From Microbacterium commune (lineage in GTDB: Bacteria > Actinomycetota > Actinomycetes > Actinomycetales > Microbacteriaceae), in NCBI RefSeq assembly GCF_014836945.1, contig NZ_JACSPX010000001.1:1325510-1389509 (forward strand): a stretch of DNA of 64,000 bases. The letters are read 5' to 3'. A model generated the notes under the pieces. The model made no database searches. It was not told the DNA's origin and saw nothing but the letters and a program-made list of their open reading frames with translations. The translations under genes and the position numbers were made by a program. Of the stretch, positions 15,747 to 27,739 are shown in pieces; positions within the stretch are counted from its first letter, which is position 1, and each line of letters begins with the position of its first letter.

Positions 15747-18125
15747 TCAGGTCTCGGCTCCCGCTCGCCGCGGCTCACGACCGCGCGGCTGCGACGGGCG
15801 AGGCCCCGGATCGGGCAGGGGAGGGATGCTCAGGCGGCGAGGCTCGCCGGCCTCGAGGGTGACGTCCTCGCCGAAGTGCCGGATGTCGATCGCGGGGCCG
15901 TCCTCGAGCCGGTAGGTGGCCCCGTCGCGCTGCACGTCCACCCGCAGGGTGTGGCCGCGCACCAGCATCCCGAACGAGAATGCGGTCATCGGCGGTGCGA
16001 CCCGCGGCGCGAACTGGAGCATCTCGCCGTCGTCGCGCATGCCGCCGAAACCGCACACCAGGGCGTTCCACACACCGGCGTGCGCGGCGATGTGCAGGCC
16101 CTCGTCGACGTCCTCCTGCAGATCGTCGAGGTCGATGGTGCCCGCCTCGGCGAAGTAGTCCATCGCCAGATCGAGCTGCCCCACGCGGGCGGCGACCGTG
16201 GCCTGCACCGACGCCGACAGCGACGAGTCGCGCACGGTCAGCCCGTCGTAGTACGCGAATGCGCGGGCCGTCTCATCCGGTGTGAACGCGTCGGGCGCGG
16301 CCTGCAGCGCGAGCACGAGGTCGGCCTGCTTCACGACCTGCTTGCGGTACAGATCGAAGTACGGGAAGTGCTTCTGCAGCGGGTACTGGTCGTCGCGGGT
16401 GCCCTCGAAGTCCCACCGCTCCTTCTCGTTGAACCCGGCCGACTGCTCCGGGATGCCCCGAGCGGCGTCGTACGGGAAGGCCATCGCGTCGGCGGTGGTC
16501 GTCCACAGCGCGATCTCCTCCGGCGAGACGCCGAGACCGGATGCCCGGTCGCGGTGCCGCCTGCAGACATCCGCAGCCGCCCGGAGATTTCGCTGCGCCA
16601 TGAGGTTGGTGAAGAAGTTGTCGTCGACCAGGGCGGAGTACTCATCGGGCCCGGTGACGCCGTCGATGTGGAATGCGCCCGCGTCGTCCCAGCGGCCGAG
16701 GGTGCACCACAGCCGTGCGGTCTCGACGAGGATCTCCGCACCCTTCTCCCGTTCGAAGTCCACGTCGCCGGTCGCCCGAACGTACCGCACGACCGCGGCC
16801 GCGATGTCGGCGTTGACGTGGAAGGCGACGGTGCCCGCCGGCCAGTACCCCGAGCACTCCCGGCCGTCGATGGTGCGCCACGGGAAGGCCGCACCGGCGA
16901 GGTGCAGCTGCTCGGCTCGGCTGCGCGCCTGGTCGAGAGTGGAATGCCGCCAGAGCAGCGCGTCTCGCGCGGCGGACGGCGCGGTGTAGGTGAGCACGGG
17001 CAGCACGAAGGTCTCGGCGTCCCAGAAGGTGTGGCCCTCGTACCCGACGCCCGTGAGCCCCTTGCCGGGGATCGAGCGCACTTCGGCGCGCGCCGCCGAC
17101 TGCAGCACCTGGAAGAGCGAGAAACGTGCGCTCTGCTGCAGCCGCTCATCGCCGTCGATGAGCACATCGGCTCGGTCCCAGAACGCGTCGAGGTACTGCC
17201 GCTGCTCGTCGACCAGTCCGTCCCAGCCGATCTCGATGGCGGTCTCGACGGCCGCCTCGGCGCGGTCCCGCAGCGCGACGTCATCGAGCGCAGGCGACCA
17301 CTCGTGGCCCACGCACTTCACCAGTGCGATGCGCGCCCCCGGCTCCAGCCGGGTGCGCACGGTGGTGCGGGCGAGGTCGGCGGCGACGTCGGTGCGCGGC
17401 TCGGGCGCTACCGCCTGCGACGAGGAGGTTATGAGGTGGTCGGCCGCGACGGCGACGGCGATCCGGCTGCGCCTGGTGCGCTGCACAAGGGTGGCGCGAC
17501 CGCCGGCTCCGCGATGGGCCACCGGCTCGAAGGGGTCGCGCAGGGCATCCATCACCGTCGGGTCGGAGTGCACCTCGGGTAGCGGCTCATCTGCGAGGAT
17601 CTCGGAGAGCAGCGTCACATCGACCGCCGCGTCGCCCGCGGTGACCTCGTACTTCACCGCCGCGATCGAGCGATGGGTGAACGACACCAGGCGCTGCGAT
17701 GCGATGGTCACGGTGCGGCCGGCGGGCGACGTCCAGGTGGCCGCGCGGTGCAGGATCCCGGTGCGCAGATCGAGATGCTGCCGGTGCTCGACGAGTGCTC
17801 CGGTGCGGATGTCGAACGGCTCGTCGTCGACGATCAGGCGGATGACCTTGCCGTCGGGCACGTGCATGACCGTCTGACCGTGCTCGGGGTATCCGTAGCC
17901 GTCTTCGGCGTAGGGCATCGGGTGCTCTTCGAAGACCCCGTTCAGGTAGCTGCCGGCGGCCGCGCTCGGATCTCCTTCGTCGAGAGTGCCGCGCCATCCG
18001 ATGTGCCCGTTCGACAGGGAGAAGACCGACTCCCGGTGGGACTGTCCGCGCTCCTCCCAGCCGACGTTCCGCATGCACGACCAGCCGACGCCCCAGGGGT
18101 GCACGTCGAAGCGGTGGGTGGTCAT
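15747..18125 (-). CDS. Glycoside hydrolase family 65 (disaccharide phosphorylase/hydrolase)
   Basis: 792 residues, the normal GH65 length. N-terminal beta-sandwich, then an (alpha/alpha)6 barrel. Typical sites: WEERGQSHRESVFSLSNGHI near the start, GYEGHTFWDAETFVLPVL, and the catalytic-acid Glu in DGVTGPDEYSALVDDN at about residue 495; FNEKERWDFEGTRDD precedes a phosphate-site region. GH65 members split trehalose, maltose, kojibiose or nigerose, mostly with phosphate. The exact sugar cannot be told. No beta-phosphoglucomutase is next to it. The MFS transporter gene starts upstream on the same strand and may import the substrate. Confidence 0.9.
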   Translation of the reverse strand: MTTHRFDVHPWGVGWSCMRNVGWEERGQSHRESVFSLSNGHIGWRGTLDEGDPSAAAGSYLNGVFEEHPMPYAEDGYGYPEHGQTVMHVPDGKVIRLIVDDEPFDIRTGALVEHRQHLDLRTGILHRAATWTSPAGRTVTIASQRLVSFTHRSIAAVKYEVTAGDAAVDVTLLSEILADEPLPEVHSDPTVMDALRDPFEPVAHRGAGGRATLVQRTRRSRIAVAVAADHLITSSSQAVAPEPRTDVAADLARTTVRTRLEPGARIALVKCVGHEWSPALDDVALRDRAEAAVETAIEIGWDGLVDEQRQYLDAFWDRADVLIDGDERLQQSARFSLFQVLQSAARAEVRSIPGKGLTGVGYEGHTFWDAETFVLPVLTYTAPSAARDALLWRHSTLDQARSRAEQLHLAGAAFPWRTIDGRECSGYWPAGTVAFHVNADIAAAVVRYVRATGDVDFEREKGAEILVETARLWCTLGRWDDAGAFHIDGVTGPDEYSALVDDNFFTNLMAQRNLRAAADVCRRHRDRASGLGVSPEEIALWTTTADAMAFPYDAARGIPEQSAGFNEKERWDFEGTRDDQYPLQKHFPYFDLYRKQVVKQADLVLALQAAPDAFTPDETARAFAYYDGLTVRDSSLSASVQATVAARVGQLDLAMDYFAEAGTIDLDDLQEDVDEGLHIAAHAGVWNALVCGFGGMRDDGEMLQFAPRVAPPMTAFSFGMLVRGHTLRVDVQRDGATYRLEDGPAIDIRHFGEDVTLEAGEPRRLSIPPLPDPGPRPSQPRGREPRRAGAET

Positions 18126-18193
18126 ATCGCTCCTGTCTGGTGCGGGCCGGGAGGATCATTCTGCGACGGGACGACCTGCGCCCGCGCAGCCCT

Positions 18194-18208
18194 TGCGCCG
18201 CAGGCGCA
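18194..18208. other. Short perfect hairpin between MFS and GH65 genes
   Basis: TGCGCC-GCA-GGCGCA is a perfect 6-base inverted repeat in the 136-base gap. TGCGCCGCAGG-like sequence recurs at 18220. No T-run follows on either strand, so a terminator is not convincing; it may be a weak transcript-end or stability structure. No promoter could be recognised here. Confidence 0.3.
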
Positions 18209-18261
18209 CATCCCGGTATGCGCCGCAGGCCGGCATCCGGTTGGGGGTGGCGAGTCTGGGC

Positions 18262-19698
18262 TCAGGCCCCGACGTCCTTCGGGAAGCGCACGCACAGCAG
18301 CAGCACGAGGCCGATCAGCAGCACCACGGCGATGCCGAGCACGCCGTAGACGATGCCGCCGAACCAGGCGAGGAACAGCGACCATGCCAGCGGCGACAGG
18401 AACGACGCCACCCGGCCGGTCGTCGCGTACAGGCCGAAGATGGTGCCCTGCTGGCTGGGCGGGGTGAGGCGGGTGAGCAGGCTGCGGCTGGATGCCTGGG
18501 TCGGGCCGACGAACGCGCACAGCAGCAGGCCGCAGATCCAGAACACGATGGTGCCGTAGTCGCGCAGCGCGTAGACCACGAACGCCATCAGGACGAGCCC
18601 GGACAGGGCGAAGATGATGAGTCGGCGCGGACCGATGGCGTCGTCGATGCGCCCGGCGAGCAGCGTCGAGACGCCGGCGACGAGGTTGGCCGCGAGCCCG
18701 AAGATGATCACCTCGAGGAACGAGAAGCCGAAGCCTTGTGCGGCGAGCACGGCACCGAACGCGAACACCCCGGCCAGGCCGTCGCGGTAGACGGCTGCGG
18801 CGAGCATGAACCAGAACGTCGGGCGGTTGGTGCGGAACAGTTCCGCGATGCTGCGGGCGAGCACGACGTACGACCGGAGGAAGCCGACCTTCTCGGCCGT
18901 GTCGTACGACGGCGACTCGGGCACGTTGCGGAACATCGGGATCGAGAAGACGATCGTCCACACGGCGCAGATGACGGCGACGAGCTTGAACGAGAGCGCG
19001 TTGTCCTGCCCGACGAGGAACAGCACCGGGATGCACACGATCAGCGCGACGACGCCCCCGATGTACCCGAGTCCCCAGCCGAGGCCGGACACGCGGCCGA
19101 CGTTCTTCGGCGTCGACACCTCGGAGAGCATCGCGTAGTAGCTGACGTTGCCGATCTCGCTGACGACCGCGGCGACCGCGACGGCGAACGCGCCGAACCA
19201 GAAGAACTTCGGGTCGGCTTCGACGAACAGCAGCGAGAACTGCACGAGCGCGATCCCGATGGTGGCGCCGATGACCCACTTCTTCTTGTTGCCGCGAGCG
19301 TCGGCCTGCTGGCCGAGCACCGGCGCGAGAAGCAGGATCAGGATGCCCGCGGCGAAGTTCGCCCAGCCCCACCACTCCGACAGGTCGGTGAGGCCCTGGC
19401 AGTACTCGGATGCGGCGTACGGGGAGCTGTTGCAGTTCATGTACGAGCCGTCGGCCAGCAGACCGGACTCGCGCACCGAAGGCTCGAGGAACATCCGCGA
19501 GGTCAGGTACAGCGCGATCCAGACGAACGTGAGGATGACCGTGTTGAACGGCTGCATCGCCCAGTCCCACATCGCCCACGAGATGACCTGCTTCTTCGTG
19601 GCCGCCGGAGCTGAGCTCCCGCGCTCTCGGCCGAACGCCGCGACGGCCCCCGTCCTGGCGGTCGGCGGGGGTACGGAGGCGGCATCACGACCGGTCAT
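18262..19698 (-). CDS. UMF1-family MFS transporter (Atg22-like)
   Basis: 478 residues from ATG 19698. About 11-12 membrane helices. The start KKQVISWAMWDWAMQPFNTV (first helix) matches the WxxWDxxxxxFN signature of the UMF1/Atg22 subfamily. A cytoplasmic loop around residue 235 holds VPESPSYDTAEK. Substrate unknown; position upstream of a GH65 gene suggests a disaccharide, but UMF1 proteins have mixed or unknown substrates. No strong ribosome site is seen at this ATG; longer starts in frame lie in low-complexity sequence. Confidence 0.85.
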   Translation of the reverse strand: MTGRDAASVPPPTARTGAVAAFGRERGSSAPAATKKQVISWAMWDWAMQPFNTVILTFVWIALYLTSRMFLEPSVRESGLLADGSYMNCNSSPYAASEYCQGLTDLSEWWGWANFAAGILILLLAPVLGQQADARGNKKKWVIGATIGIALVQFSLLFVEADPKFFWFGAFAVAVAAVVSEIGNVSYYAMLSEVSTPKNVGRVSGLGWGLGYIGGVVALIVCIPVLFLVGQDNALSFKLVAVICAVWTIVFSIPMFRNVPESPSYDTAEKVGFLRSYVVLARSIAELFRTNRPTFWFMLAAAVYRDGLAGVFAFGAVLAAQGFGFSFLEVIIFGLAANLVAGVSTLLAGRIDDAIGPRRLIIFALSGLVLMAFVVYALRDYGTIVFWICGLLLCAFVGPTQASSRSLLTRLTPPSQQGTIFGLYATTGRVASFLSPLAWSLFLAWFGGIVYGVLGIAVVLLIGLVLLLCVRFPKDVGA

Positions 19699-19838
19699 GG
19701 CCGACACGCTACAGGATGCCCGTGTCGTGCCGACCACGCCGCCACGACGAACGAATGACGACCTCGTGTCGCCTCGTCGCTCTGCTCGAGAGGGCGATGA
19801 GAAGTACGAATGTCGGTGGCCTGTCCGATACTCGAAAC

Positions 19839-21107
19839 ATGAACGAAATGTCGACGGCGACCAGTGAGGACATCGCGAATCTCGACGCGATCGTGTCGTC
19901 GCTGCAGGCCGTCGAGAAGACCCTGCAGGGCGTGCTCGCCGCACGCGACGGGCTGCTGGCCGTGGCGAATCGGCTGGCGATGTCGATCGCTGAGCAGGGC
20001 GACGGGATCGAGGACTCGGATCTCGCCCTGCGCACGGTGGCGGCCGAACTCGCGACGGCGCTGCGCGTGAGCGACCGCACCGTGCAGCGGCGCATGGTCG
20101 CGGCCGAGGTGATGGTCGAGCGGTTTCCGCAGGTGTGGCATGCGCAGGGTGCGGGGCTGATCACCGCCGGGCATGCGCGGGTGATCGTCGACGCGGGTGC
20201 GCACATCGACGACGGCGACGCGCGCGCCGCCTACGCCGCGCGGGTGCTGGAGTTCGCGCAGCACGAGTCGCCGAGCCGGGTGCGGGTGATCGCCGAGCGC
20301 ATCGCCCAGCAGTACCAGTCGCGCACGCTCGACGAGCGACACGAGGACGCCCGCGCGCATCGAGGCGTGTGGGTGATCGATGGTCCGGATGCCATGTCCG
20401 AGCTGCACGTCTACGGCCCCTCGGTGCTGATCCACGGTGCGCAGGACCGGTTGACGCAGATGGCGAAGGCGATCGCCGAGCGCGGCGAAGACGAGCCGAC
20501 TCAGGCTGACGACCCGCGTACGCTCGCGCAGCGTCGGTTCGACCTGGCCATGGATCTGCTGCTCACCGGCGCTCCGGCGGGTCACGACACCGCCGACCGA
20601 CTGCTCGGGTCGATCAGCGCGCACGTCGCCGTCACCGTGCCGGTCACCACGCTGATGGGTGCGGACGGTCCCGCTGCCGAGCTCTCCGGCCGTGCGCCGA
20701 TGGATCTCGCCTCCGCCCAGGCGCTGGCCGGGGCCGCGTCAGGGCGGGATCGCGTGCTCACCCATCCCGTGAACGGCGGGGTGCTGTGCGTCGACCGGTA
20801 CCGCCCTCCGGAATCGCTGCGCCGTCGGCTGCGATCTCGCGACGAGCGATGTCGCTTCCCCGGATGCGGGATGCCGGCCCGCGACAGCGATCTCGACCAC
20901 ACCCGCGATGCCGCCTTCGGCGGGGAGACCAGCGAAGACAACCTCGCCGCTCTGTGTCGGCGACATCATGTGCTGAAGCATCAGACGCCGTGGCACGTCG
21001 TGCAGCACGGCGACGGGTTGCTGGAGTGGACGAGCCCCACCGGTCGCACGTACGTCGACCGGCCGCCGCCTCCGAACACCGTCACCTTCATCGAGCCGCC
21101 CTTCTGA
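19839..21107 (+). CDS. DUF222 / HNH endonuclease domain protein (13E12-like)
   Basis: 422 residues from ATG 19839; starts at 19797 or 19716 are possible in frame. DUF222 helical region spans about residues 10-300 (ANLDAIVSSLQAVEKTLQGV, RVSDRTVQRRMVAAEVMVE). The HNH nuclease is at the end: CRFPGCGMPARDSDLDHTRD with paired Cys and HNH Asp-His, and NLAALCRRHHVLKH. These proteins occur in many divergent copies in Actinobacteria and are related to mobile-element genes such as REP13E12; a role is unproven. A -10-like GATACT lies just before the ATG with no ribosome site, suggesting a leaderless transcript. Confidence 0.88.
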   Translation: MNEMSTATSEDIANLDAIVSSLQAVEKTLQGVLAARDGLLAVANRLAMSIAEQGDGIEDSDLALRTVAAELATALRVSDRTVQRRMVAAEVMVERFPQVWHAQGAGLITAGHARVIVDAGAHIDDGDARAAYAARVLEFAQHESPSRVRVIAERIAQQYQSRTLDERHEDARAHRGVWVIDGPDAMSELHVYGPSVLIHGAQDRLTQMAKAIAERGEDEPTQADDPRTLAQRRFDLAMDLLLTGAPAGHDTADRLLGSISAHVAVTVPVTTLMGADGPAAELSGRAPMDLASAQALAGAASGRDRVLTHPVNGGVLCVDRYRPPESLRRRLRSRDERCRFPGCGMPARDSDLDHTRDAAFGGETSEDNLAALCRRHHVLKHQTPWHVVQHGDGLLEWTSPTGRTYVDRPPPPNTVTFIEPPF

Positions 21108-21259
21108 GAGTGACGCCGCAGCCCGACCGTCGTGCCGGAGCCCGGGCGTGTCAGCCTTTCGAATGATCTTTCGCGGTTCACGCCCGCGATGGTCTGCGTC
21201 TCGGGCATCCGCATAGCCGCGCTCACCTACCGTGGAAGCACACCCACCCGAGGAGAACC

Positions 21260-21721
21260 GTGTTCACCACTCCCGCCCGCCTGTTCCGCGTGCTCGCGAT
21301 CGCCGAGGCGATCACCTGGACCCTGCTCATCAGCGCCCTCATCCTGCGCGCCGTCGGGCAGCCGTCGGTGCTCGTCACGATCGGCGGCGGCATCCACGGG
21401 TTCGTCTTCCTCGCCTACGGCGCCACGGCGGTGCTGCTCGCGTTCAACCAGCGCTGGCACGCCGGCGTGGCCGCGACCGCGATCGCCAGCGCGATCGTGC
21501 CGTACGCCACCATCCCGGCGGAGATCTGGCTGCACCGCAGCGGGCGACTCGAGGGGCAGTGGCGTCTCACCGAGACCGACGACCCGCGCGACCGCACCTG
21601 GTACGACCGCACGATGCGCTGGTTCCTGCACCGCCCCTGGGTGCTGGCCGTGCTGATCCTGGTCGCCATCGTGGCGATCTTCAGCATCCTGCTGCTGATC
21701 GGCCCTCCCGGCGGTCGCTGA
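21260..21721 (+). CDS. DUF3817 membrane protein
   Basis: 153 residues from GTG 21260 with GAGGAGAACC upstream. Four hydrophobic segments (about 8-30, 37-60, 66-85, 125-147) with ITWTLLISALILR and GGGIHGFVFLAYG, the conserved DUF3817 core. The family is common in Actinobacteria; function unknown. The C-terminal loop is charged (LTETDDPRDRTWYDR). It is a single-gene unit with about 120 bases to treS. Confidence 0.8.
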   Translation: MFTTPARLFRVLAIAEAITWTLLISALILRAVGQPSVLVTIGGGIHGFVFLAYGATAVLLAFNQRWHAGVAATAIASAIVPYATIPAEIWLHRSGRLEGQWRLTETDDPRDRTWYDRTMRWFLHRPWVLAVLILVAIVAIFSILLLIGPPGGR

Positions 21722-21841
21722 GCTTCCGGCTCCCCTTGCACTCCGACCGGCGCAGGTCAAGAGGTGCACAAGCCCCTAGCCAGCGCCCGTCTCGTGTGAC
21801 AGGTTGGGCCTCGGACGAAATCCGATGGTGAGGGAGCCCGT

Positions 21842-23601
<1,760 letters not shown>

Positions 23602-23605
<4 letters not shown>

Positions 23606-25044
23606 GCCTGATCGATCATGCCCTTCTGGAGGGCTACCTGGTGCGCACGCGGTGGTTCGGCGGCAAGGGCCGCCCGTTCCACGTCACCGCGGTGCGACAG
23701 CTCGGCGAGCTGACCGACGCCGGCCGCGACCCCGCCGTGCGCGTGCTCCTGGTCACCGTCGAATACGCCGACGAGGAGGGCGGCCGCGATCTCTACCAGG
23801 TGCCGCTGTCGGCCTACGACGAGTTCGACGATCGGCACAGCCACGCCTACGTCGGCGCGATCGAGTTCGAGGGACGTGAGCGCCACCTGTACGACGCGGT
23901 TCACGACCGCGACGCCATGGCGCTGTGGCTGCGCGGCTTCATCGCCGCCGAGCCGGACGGCAGGGCCGACGTCGGCGGGCTGCGCTTCCGCCGCGTCTCG
24001 GCCAGTCCCGCGCTGGATGCGGGGCTGCGCCCCTCGCCCCTCACCGGCGAGCAGTCGAACTCGTCGCTGCGTTTCGACGACACGGCGATCATGAAGCTGT
24101 TCCGCAAGGTCAGCCCCGGGGTGAACCCCGACATCGAGATCCACGACGTGCTCACCAGCGCCGGCTCGGAGCACATCGCCGAGCTCTACGGATGGGCCGA
24201 GATCGAGCTCGACGGCGAGGTCCTGCAGCTGGCGATGCTGCAGGAGCTGCTGAGCACGGCCGCCGACGGATTCGAGCTGGCCACGGGGAGCGTCCGCACT
24301 GCTCTGGCCGACCCCGAGCTGACGGTGCCCGAATCCGGCGGAGATTTCGGCGGCGAGGCTGCCCGGCTCGGCGAGGCGCTCGCCGAGGTGCACGCCGCGC
24401 TGCGCACGCGGTTCCCGACCGCGCGGCGAGATCACGAGGCCACCTCGCAGCTGGCTCGCGCGATGATCGAACGGCTCGATCGGGCGCTGCCCGTCGTCCC
24501 CGAGATCGGGCCGTACGCCGATCGCCTGCGCGCCCTGTACGACGCCGTCGCGCAGCTGGACGGGATCGACGTGCAGCGCGTACACGGCGACCTGCACCTC
24601 GGGCAGACGCTGCGCACCTCGCACGGCTGGCGGATCGTCGACTTCGAAGGTGAACCGGGTCGGCCGTTCGCCGAGCGCGCCCTGCCCGATTCGCCGTGGC
24701 GCGATGTCGCGGGCATGCTCCGCTCGTTCAGCTACGCTCCCGGCGTCGTGGAGATGTCGCTGGCGGGTCGTCCTGGCGACGACGACGGGGTGGACCTGCG
24801 CGGCGAACGCGCCAAGGAGTGGTCGGACATCGCGCGCGAGCACTTCCTGCACGCGTACACGGCGGCTCTGGATCTCGATCCGGCGGACGCGGACGCGGGG
24901 GCCGAGCTGAGTCCGCCGCTGCGAACCCTGCTCGACGCCTACGAGGCCGACAAGGCGGTGTACGAGGCCGTCTACGAGAAGCGCAACCGTCCGTCGTGGG
25001 TGGTCATCCCGCTGGTCGCGCTGGAGCGCATCGCCGGGCGGTGA
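23602..25044 (+). CDS. mak: Maltokinase
   Basis: 480 residues from GTG 23602, coupled to treS. Phosphorylates maltose to maltose-1-phosphate with ATP (EC 2.7.1.175). Aminoglycoside-kinase-like fold: N-terminal cap (residues 1-90, [12 protein letters not shown]), [18 protein letters not shown] as the nucleotide lobe with its Lys, catalytic loop [11 protein letters not shown] at about 327-337, and the metal site [12 protein letters not shown]. Also known as Pep2. Same length as the mycobacterial enzyme plus about 25 residues. Confidence 0.95.
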
Positions 25045-25057
25045 GAGCGGCCCGCGG

Positions 25058-25978
25058 TCAGTGCGCGGTGGCGACGCCGATCGCGTCGTGCGTGATCACC
25101 GCCGCGACCCGCGCACCGGCGCCGGCCGCGACGATCAGCTGCTGCGGCCCGGGGGCCGCGACATCGCCCGCCGCATACAGACCGCGGATGCTCGTGCGCC
25201 CCGACCGGTCGGTGACCAGATGCCCGTCGTCGTCGCGTTCGGGCAGCATCCCGTCGAGGAACGACAGATCCGCCTCCCACTCCGGACGCACGAACCCGCC
25301 GTCGATCGCTCGCTCCTCGCCGTCGGCGGTGCGCACGGCCGCGATGCGGCCCCGCTCACCGGTCAGCTCGACGATCGGCGAGCGGACGACCGGCACGCCC
25401 GCCGTCGCGAGCTCCGCCTCCTCGGCGGTGCTCACCGCGGCGGAGCCGTTCGTGAACACGGTCAGCTGCGGCGTCCAGTGCGCGACCAGCCTCGCGCGGT
25501 CGGCGAGGTCGGCGGATTCGCCGATCAGGGCCAGGCTGCGCCCGCGCAGCTCCCACGCATCGCACGCCGCGCAGCTGAACAGGCTCATCCCGTAGAAGCC
25601 GCGCAGATCGGGCACGTCGGGCAGCGTCTCGCGCAGCCCGGTCGCGAGCAGCACCGACCGGGCCGTCACCTGCTCCGACGGGTCGCGCCGCCCGATGCCG
25701 GCAGCGAATCCGGCATCCGTCCTGGTCAGCGCGCCCACCCGCACTCGGGAGCGGATCTCGACGTTCGGGTACGCGGCCAGCTCTTCGCGGGCGATGCGCC
25801 GCAGCTCGAACGGCGGCACCCCGTCGCGGGTGAGGAAGCCGTGCGAGTTGAGCGTCGCGGCGTTGCGCGGCCGGTCGGCGTCGACCACGAGCACGCGGGC
25901 CAGGGATCGCCCGAGGTTCAGCGCGGCCGACAGCCCCGCGGGCCCGCCGCCGACGATGAGCACGTCGTAGTCAGTCAT
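25058..25978 (-). CDS. Thioredoxin-reductase-like FAD/NAD(P)H oxidoreductase
   Basis: 306 residues. N-terminal FAD fold [19 protein letters not shown], redox motif CAAC within [14 protein letters not shown], and C-terminal [18 protein letters not shown]. The size and CxxC match the low-molecular-weight thioredoxin reductase fold. It ends the sulfur operon and overlaps the ferredoxin gene by 8 bases. A role in reducing thioredoxin for APS reductase, or in linking ferredoxin to NADPH, is possible but inferred. Many relatives are annotated only as NAD(P)/FAD-dependent oxidoreductase. Confidence 0.8.
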   Translation of the reverse strand: MTDYDVLIVGGGPAGLSAALNLGRSLARVLVVDADRPRNAATLNSHGFLTRDGVPPFELRRIAREELAAYPNVEIRSRVRVGALTRTDAGFAAGIGRRDPSEQVTARSVLLATGLRETLPDVPDLRGFYGMSLFSCAACDAWELRGRSLALIGESADLADRARLVAHWTPQLTVFTNGSAAVSTAEEAELATAGVPVVRSPIVELTGERGRIAAVRTADGEERAIDGGFVRPEWEADLSFLDGMLPERDDDGHLVTDRSGRTSIRGLYAAGDVAAPGPQQLIVAAGAGARVAAVITHDAIGVATAH

Positions 25979-26318
25979 CCGCGCCCCCCGAGCTCGTCGA
26001 CGCGCCCTGCGGCGCGAGCGCGGCCACGAGGGGGTGGTCGACGTCGTAGACGCCGACCTTCGATGCGCCGCCCGGGGAGCCGATCTCGTCGAAGAACTCG
26101 ACGTTGGCCTTGTAGTAGTCGGCCCACTCCTCGGGCAGGTCGTCTTCGTAGTAGATCGCCTCGACCGGGCAGACCGGCTCGCAGGCGCCGCAGTCCACGC
26201 ACTCGTCCGGATGGATGTACAGCGAGCGCTCGCCCTCGTAGATGCAGTCCACCGGGCACTCGTCGATGCACGCGCGGTCCTTCACGTCCACGCACGGCAG
26301 CGCGATCACGTAGGTCAT
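25971..26318 (-). CDS. 7Fe ferredoxin (3Fe-4S / 4Fe-4S)
   Basis: 115 residues. Cys pattern C9, C17, C21, C25 and C40, C43, C46, C50 matches Azotobacter FdI: C9, C17 and C50 would bind the 3Fe-4S cluster, C21, C40, C43 and C46 the 4Fe-4S, with C25 free. The C-terminal tail of about 60 residues with [19 protein letters not shown] is normal for actinobacterial FdxA-type proteins; the last 25 residues are loose. It overlaps fpr by 4 bases, so the pair probably feeds electrons to sulfite reductase encoded in the same operon. Confidence 0.94.
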   Translation of the reverse strand: MTYVIALPCVDVKDRACIDECPVDCIYEGERSLYIHPDECVDCGACEPVCPVEAIYYEDDLPEEWADYYKANVEFFDEIGSPGGASKVGVYDVDHPLVAALAPQGASTSSGGADD

Positions 26319-27739
26319 CGGGTCAGCACCCCCGGCCGTGAGATCTCGACCTGCTCATCGCGCGCCACGACCTTCACGCGCTCGCGGACATGCTCGTGGT
26401 TCTCGCCGAGCGCGCGCTCGTGGGCATCCAGCGCCTGCCAGCCGTCCCACGTGGTGTACGCCGTCTCGCGGTCGTCGAGCAGGTCGAGCACGTCGCCCTG
26501 CGAGCCGCCCAGGGACCCAGGTGCGGCGGCATCGGTGAGCACCCCCGACTGCGCGTCAGCGAGGAGGTGCCCGACGGTCTCCAGGGCGTCCGACTTCGTG
26601 TGTCCGATCAGCCCGACCGGGCCGCGCTTGATCCAGCCGGTCGCGTACAGCCCGGGCTGGCCGATCACCCGGCCCTCGACGTTCGGCACGACGCCGCGGC
26701 GCTCGTCGAAATCCGCGCCCTCCACCCGCGTGCCGTAGTAGCCGATCGCGCGGTACACGGCCTGCACGTCGTAGTCGCGCACCTCCCCGGTCGGCACCGG
26801 GGTGCCGGTTGCGTCGGGGGCCGTGCGCGCGAATCGGACGCCGTCGACGCGGTCGTCGCCGGTGATCTCGATCGGCGCGTGCCAGAAGTGCAGGTGCAGC
26901 CGCCGCGACGCACCCGTCGACGGCCGTCCGCGCCACGAGTTCAGGGTGCGCAGCATGACCTTCAGCTGGTTGTTCGGCGCGGCGGTCGGATCGACGCCCT
27001 CGAAGTCCTCGTCGTAGAGCACGATGTCGACGTCGCGCACCTCGCCGAGCTCGCGCAGCTCGATCGGGGTGAACTTGATATCGGCCGGCCCGCGGCGACC
27101 GAACACGTGCACGTCGGTGACGGCGGACGACTCGAGACCGGCGAGCACGTTGTCGGGCACCTCGGTGGTGCGCAGGTCGACCGCGTGCTTGGCGAGCACC
27201 CGCGCCACGTCGAGTGCGACGTTGCCGTTGCCGATCACCGCGACCGACGCCGCCTCGAGCGGCCACGTGCGCGGCACGTCGGGATGCCCGTCGTACCAGG
27301 CGACGAAGTCGGCCGCCCCGTAGGAGCCCGGCAGGTCGACACCGGGGATGTCGAGGGTCGCGTCGCGCAGCGCACCGGTGGCGAGGATCACGCCGTGGTA
27401 GCGCTCGCGCAGCTCGTCGAGAGCGATGTCGCGCCCCACCTCGACGTTGCCGATGAAGCGGATGGTGCGGCGTGCGGCGCCGGGCTCGGGGAACGCGTCG
27501 AGCATCTCGTGCAGCGAGGTGACGATGCCCTTGATGCGGGGATGGTCGGGCGCGACGCCGTAGCGGATCAGCCCGTACGGGGCGGGAAGCGACTCGAACA
27601 GGTCGATCTCGACCGCGTCGATCGACGCGGGTCCCTCGGCCCGCCGAAGGGCGTCGACGGACTGAGCCAGCAGGTTGCCCGCATAGATGCCGGCCGGTCC
27701 GGCGCCGACGATCGCGACGCGCAGCGTGGAGAGGGTCAT
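26315..27739 (-). CDS. fprA: Ferredoxin-NADP+ reductase (FprA / adrenodoxin reductase type)
   Basis: 474 residues. Two nucleotide folds: FAD site [18 protein letters not shown] at residues 9-26 and NADP site [20 protein letters not shown] near 170. The loop [17 protein letters not shown] and the segment [20 protein letters not shown] are diagnostic of the FprA/adrenodoxin-reductase family. It moves electrons from NADPH to ferredoxin. Overlaps by 4 bases with both cobA upstream and the ferredoxin downstream, so reductase, ferredoxin and sulfite reductase form one electron chain in one operon. Confidence 0.94.
   Translation of the reverse strand: MTLSTLRVAIVGAGPAGIYAGNLLAQSVDALRRAEGPASIDAVEIDLFESLPAPYGLIRYGVAPDHPRIKGIVTSLHEMLDAFPEPGAARRTIRFIGNVEVGRDIALDELRERYHGVILATGALRDATLDIPGVDLPGSYGAADFVAWYDGHPDVPRTWPLEAASVAVIGNGNVALDVARVLAKHAVDLRTTEVPDNVLAGLESSAVTDVHVFGRRGPADIKFTPIELRELGEVRDVDIVLYDEDFEGVDPTAAPNNQLKVMLRTLNSWRGRPSTGASRRLHLHFWHAPIEITGDDRVDGVRFARTAPDATGTPVPTGEVRDYDVQAVYRAIGYYGTRVEGADFDERRGVVPNVEGRVIGQPGLYATGWIKRGPVGLIGHTKSDALETVGHLLADAQSGVLTDAAAPGSLGGSQGDVLDLLDDRETAYTTWDGWQALDAHERALGENHEHVRERVKVVARDEQVEISRPGVLTR

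Noticed and set aside
15876..17582. 568-codon open frame on the plus strand
   Set aside because: Antisense to the GH65 gene; composition is that of a shadow frame and no motif is present.
18183..18240. Repeated TGCGCCGCAGG words as a terminator pair
   Set aside because: Stems are short, no T-run follows and GC-rich chance repeats are common here; listed only as a low-confidence hairpin.
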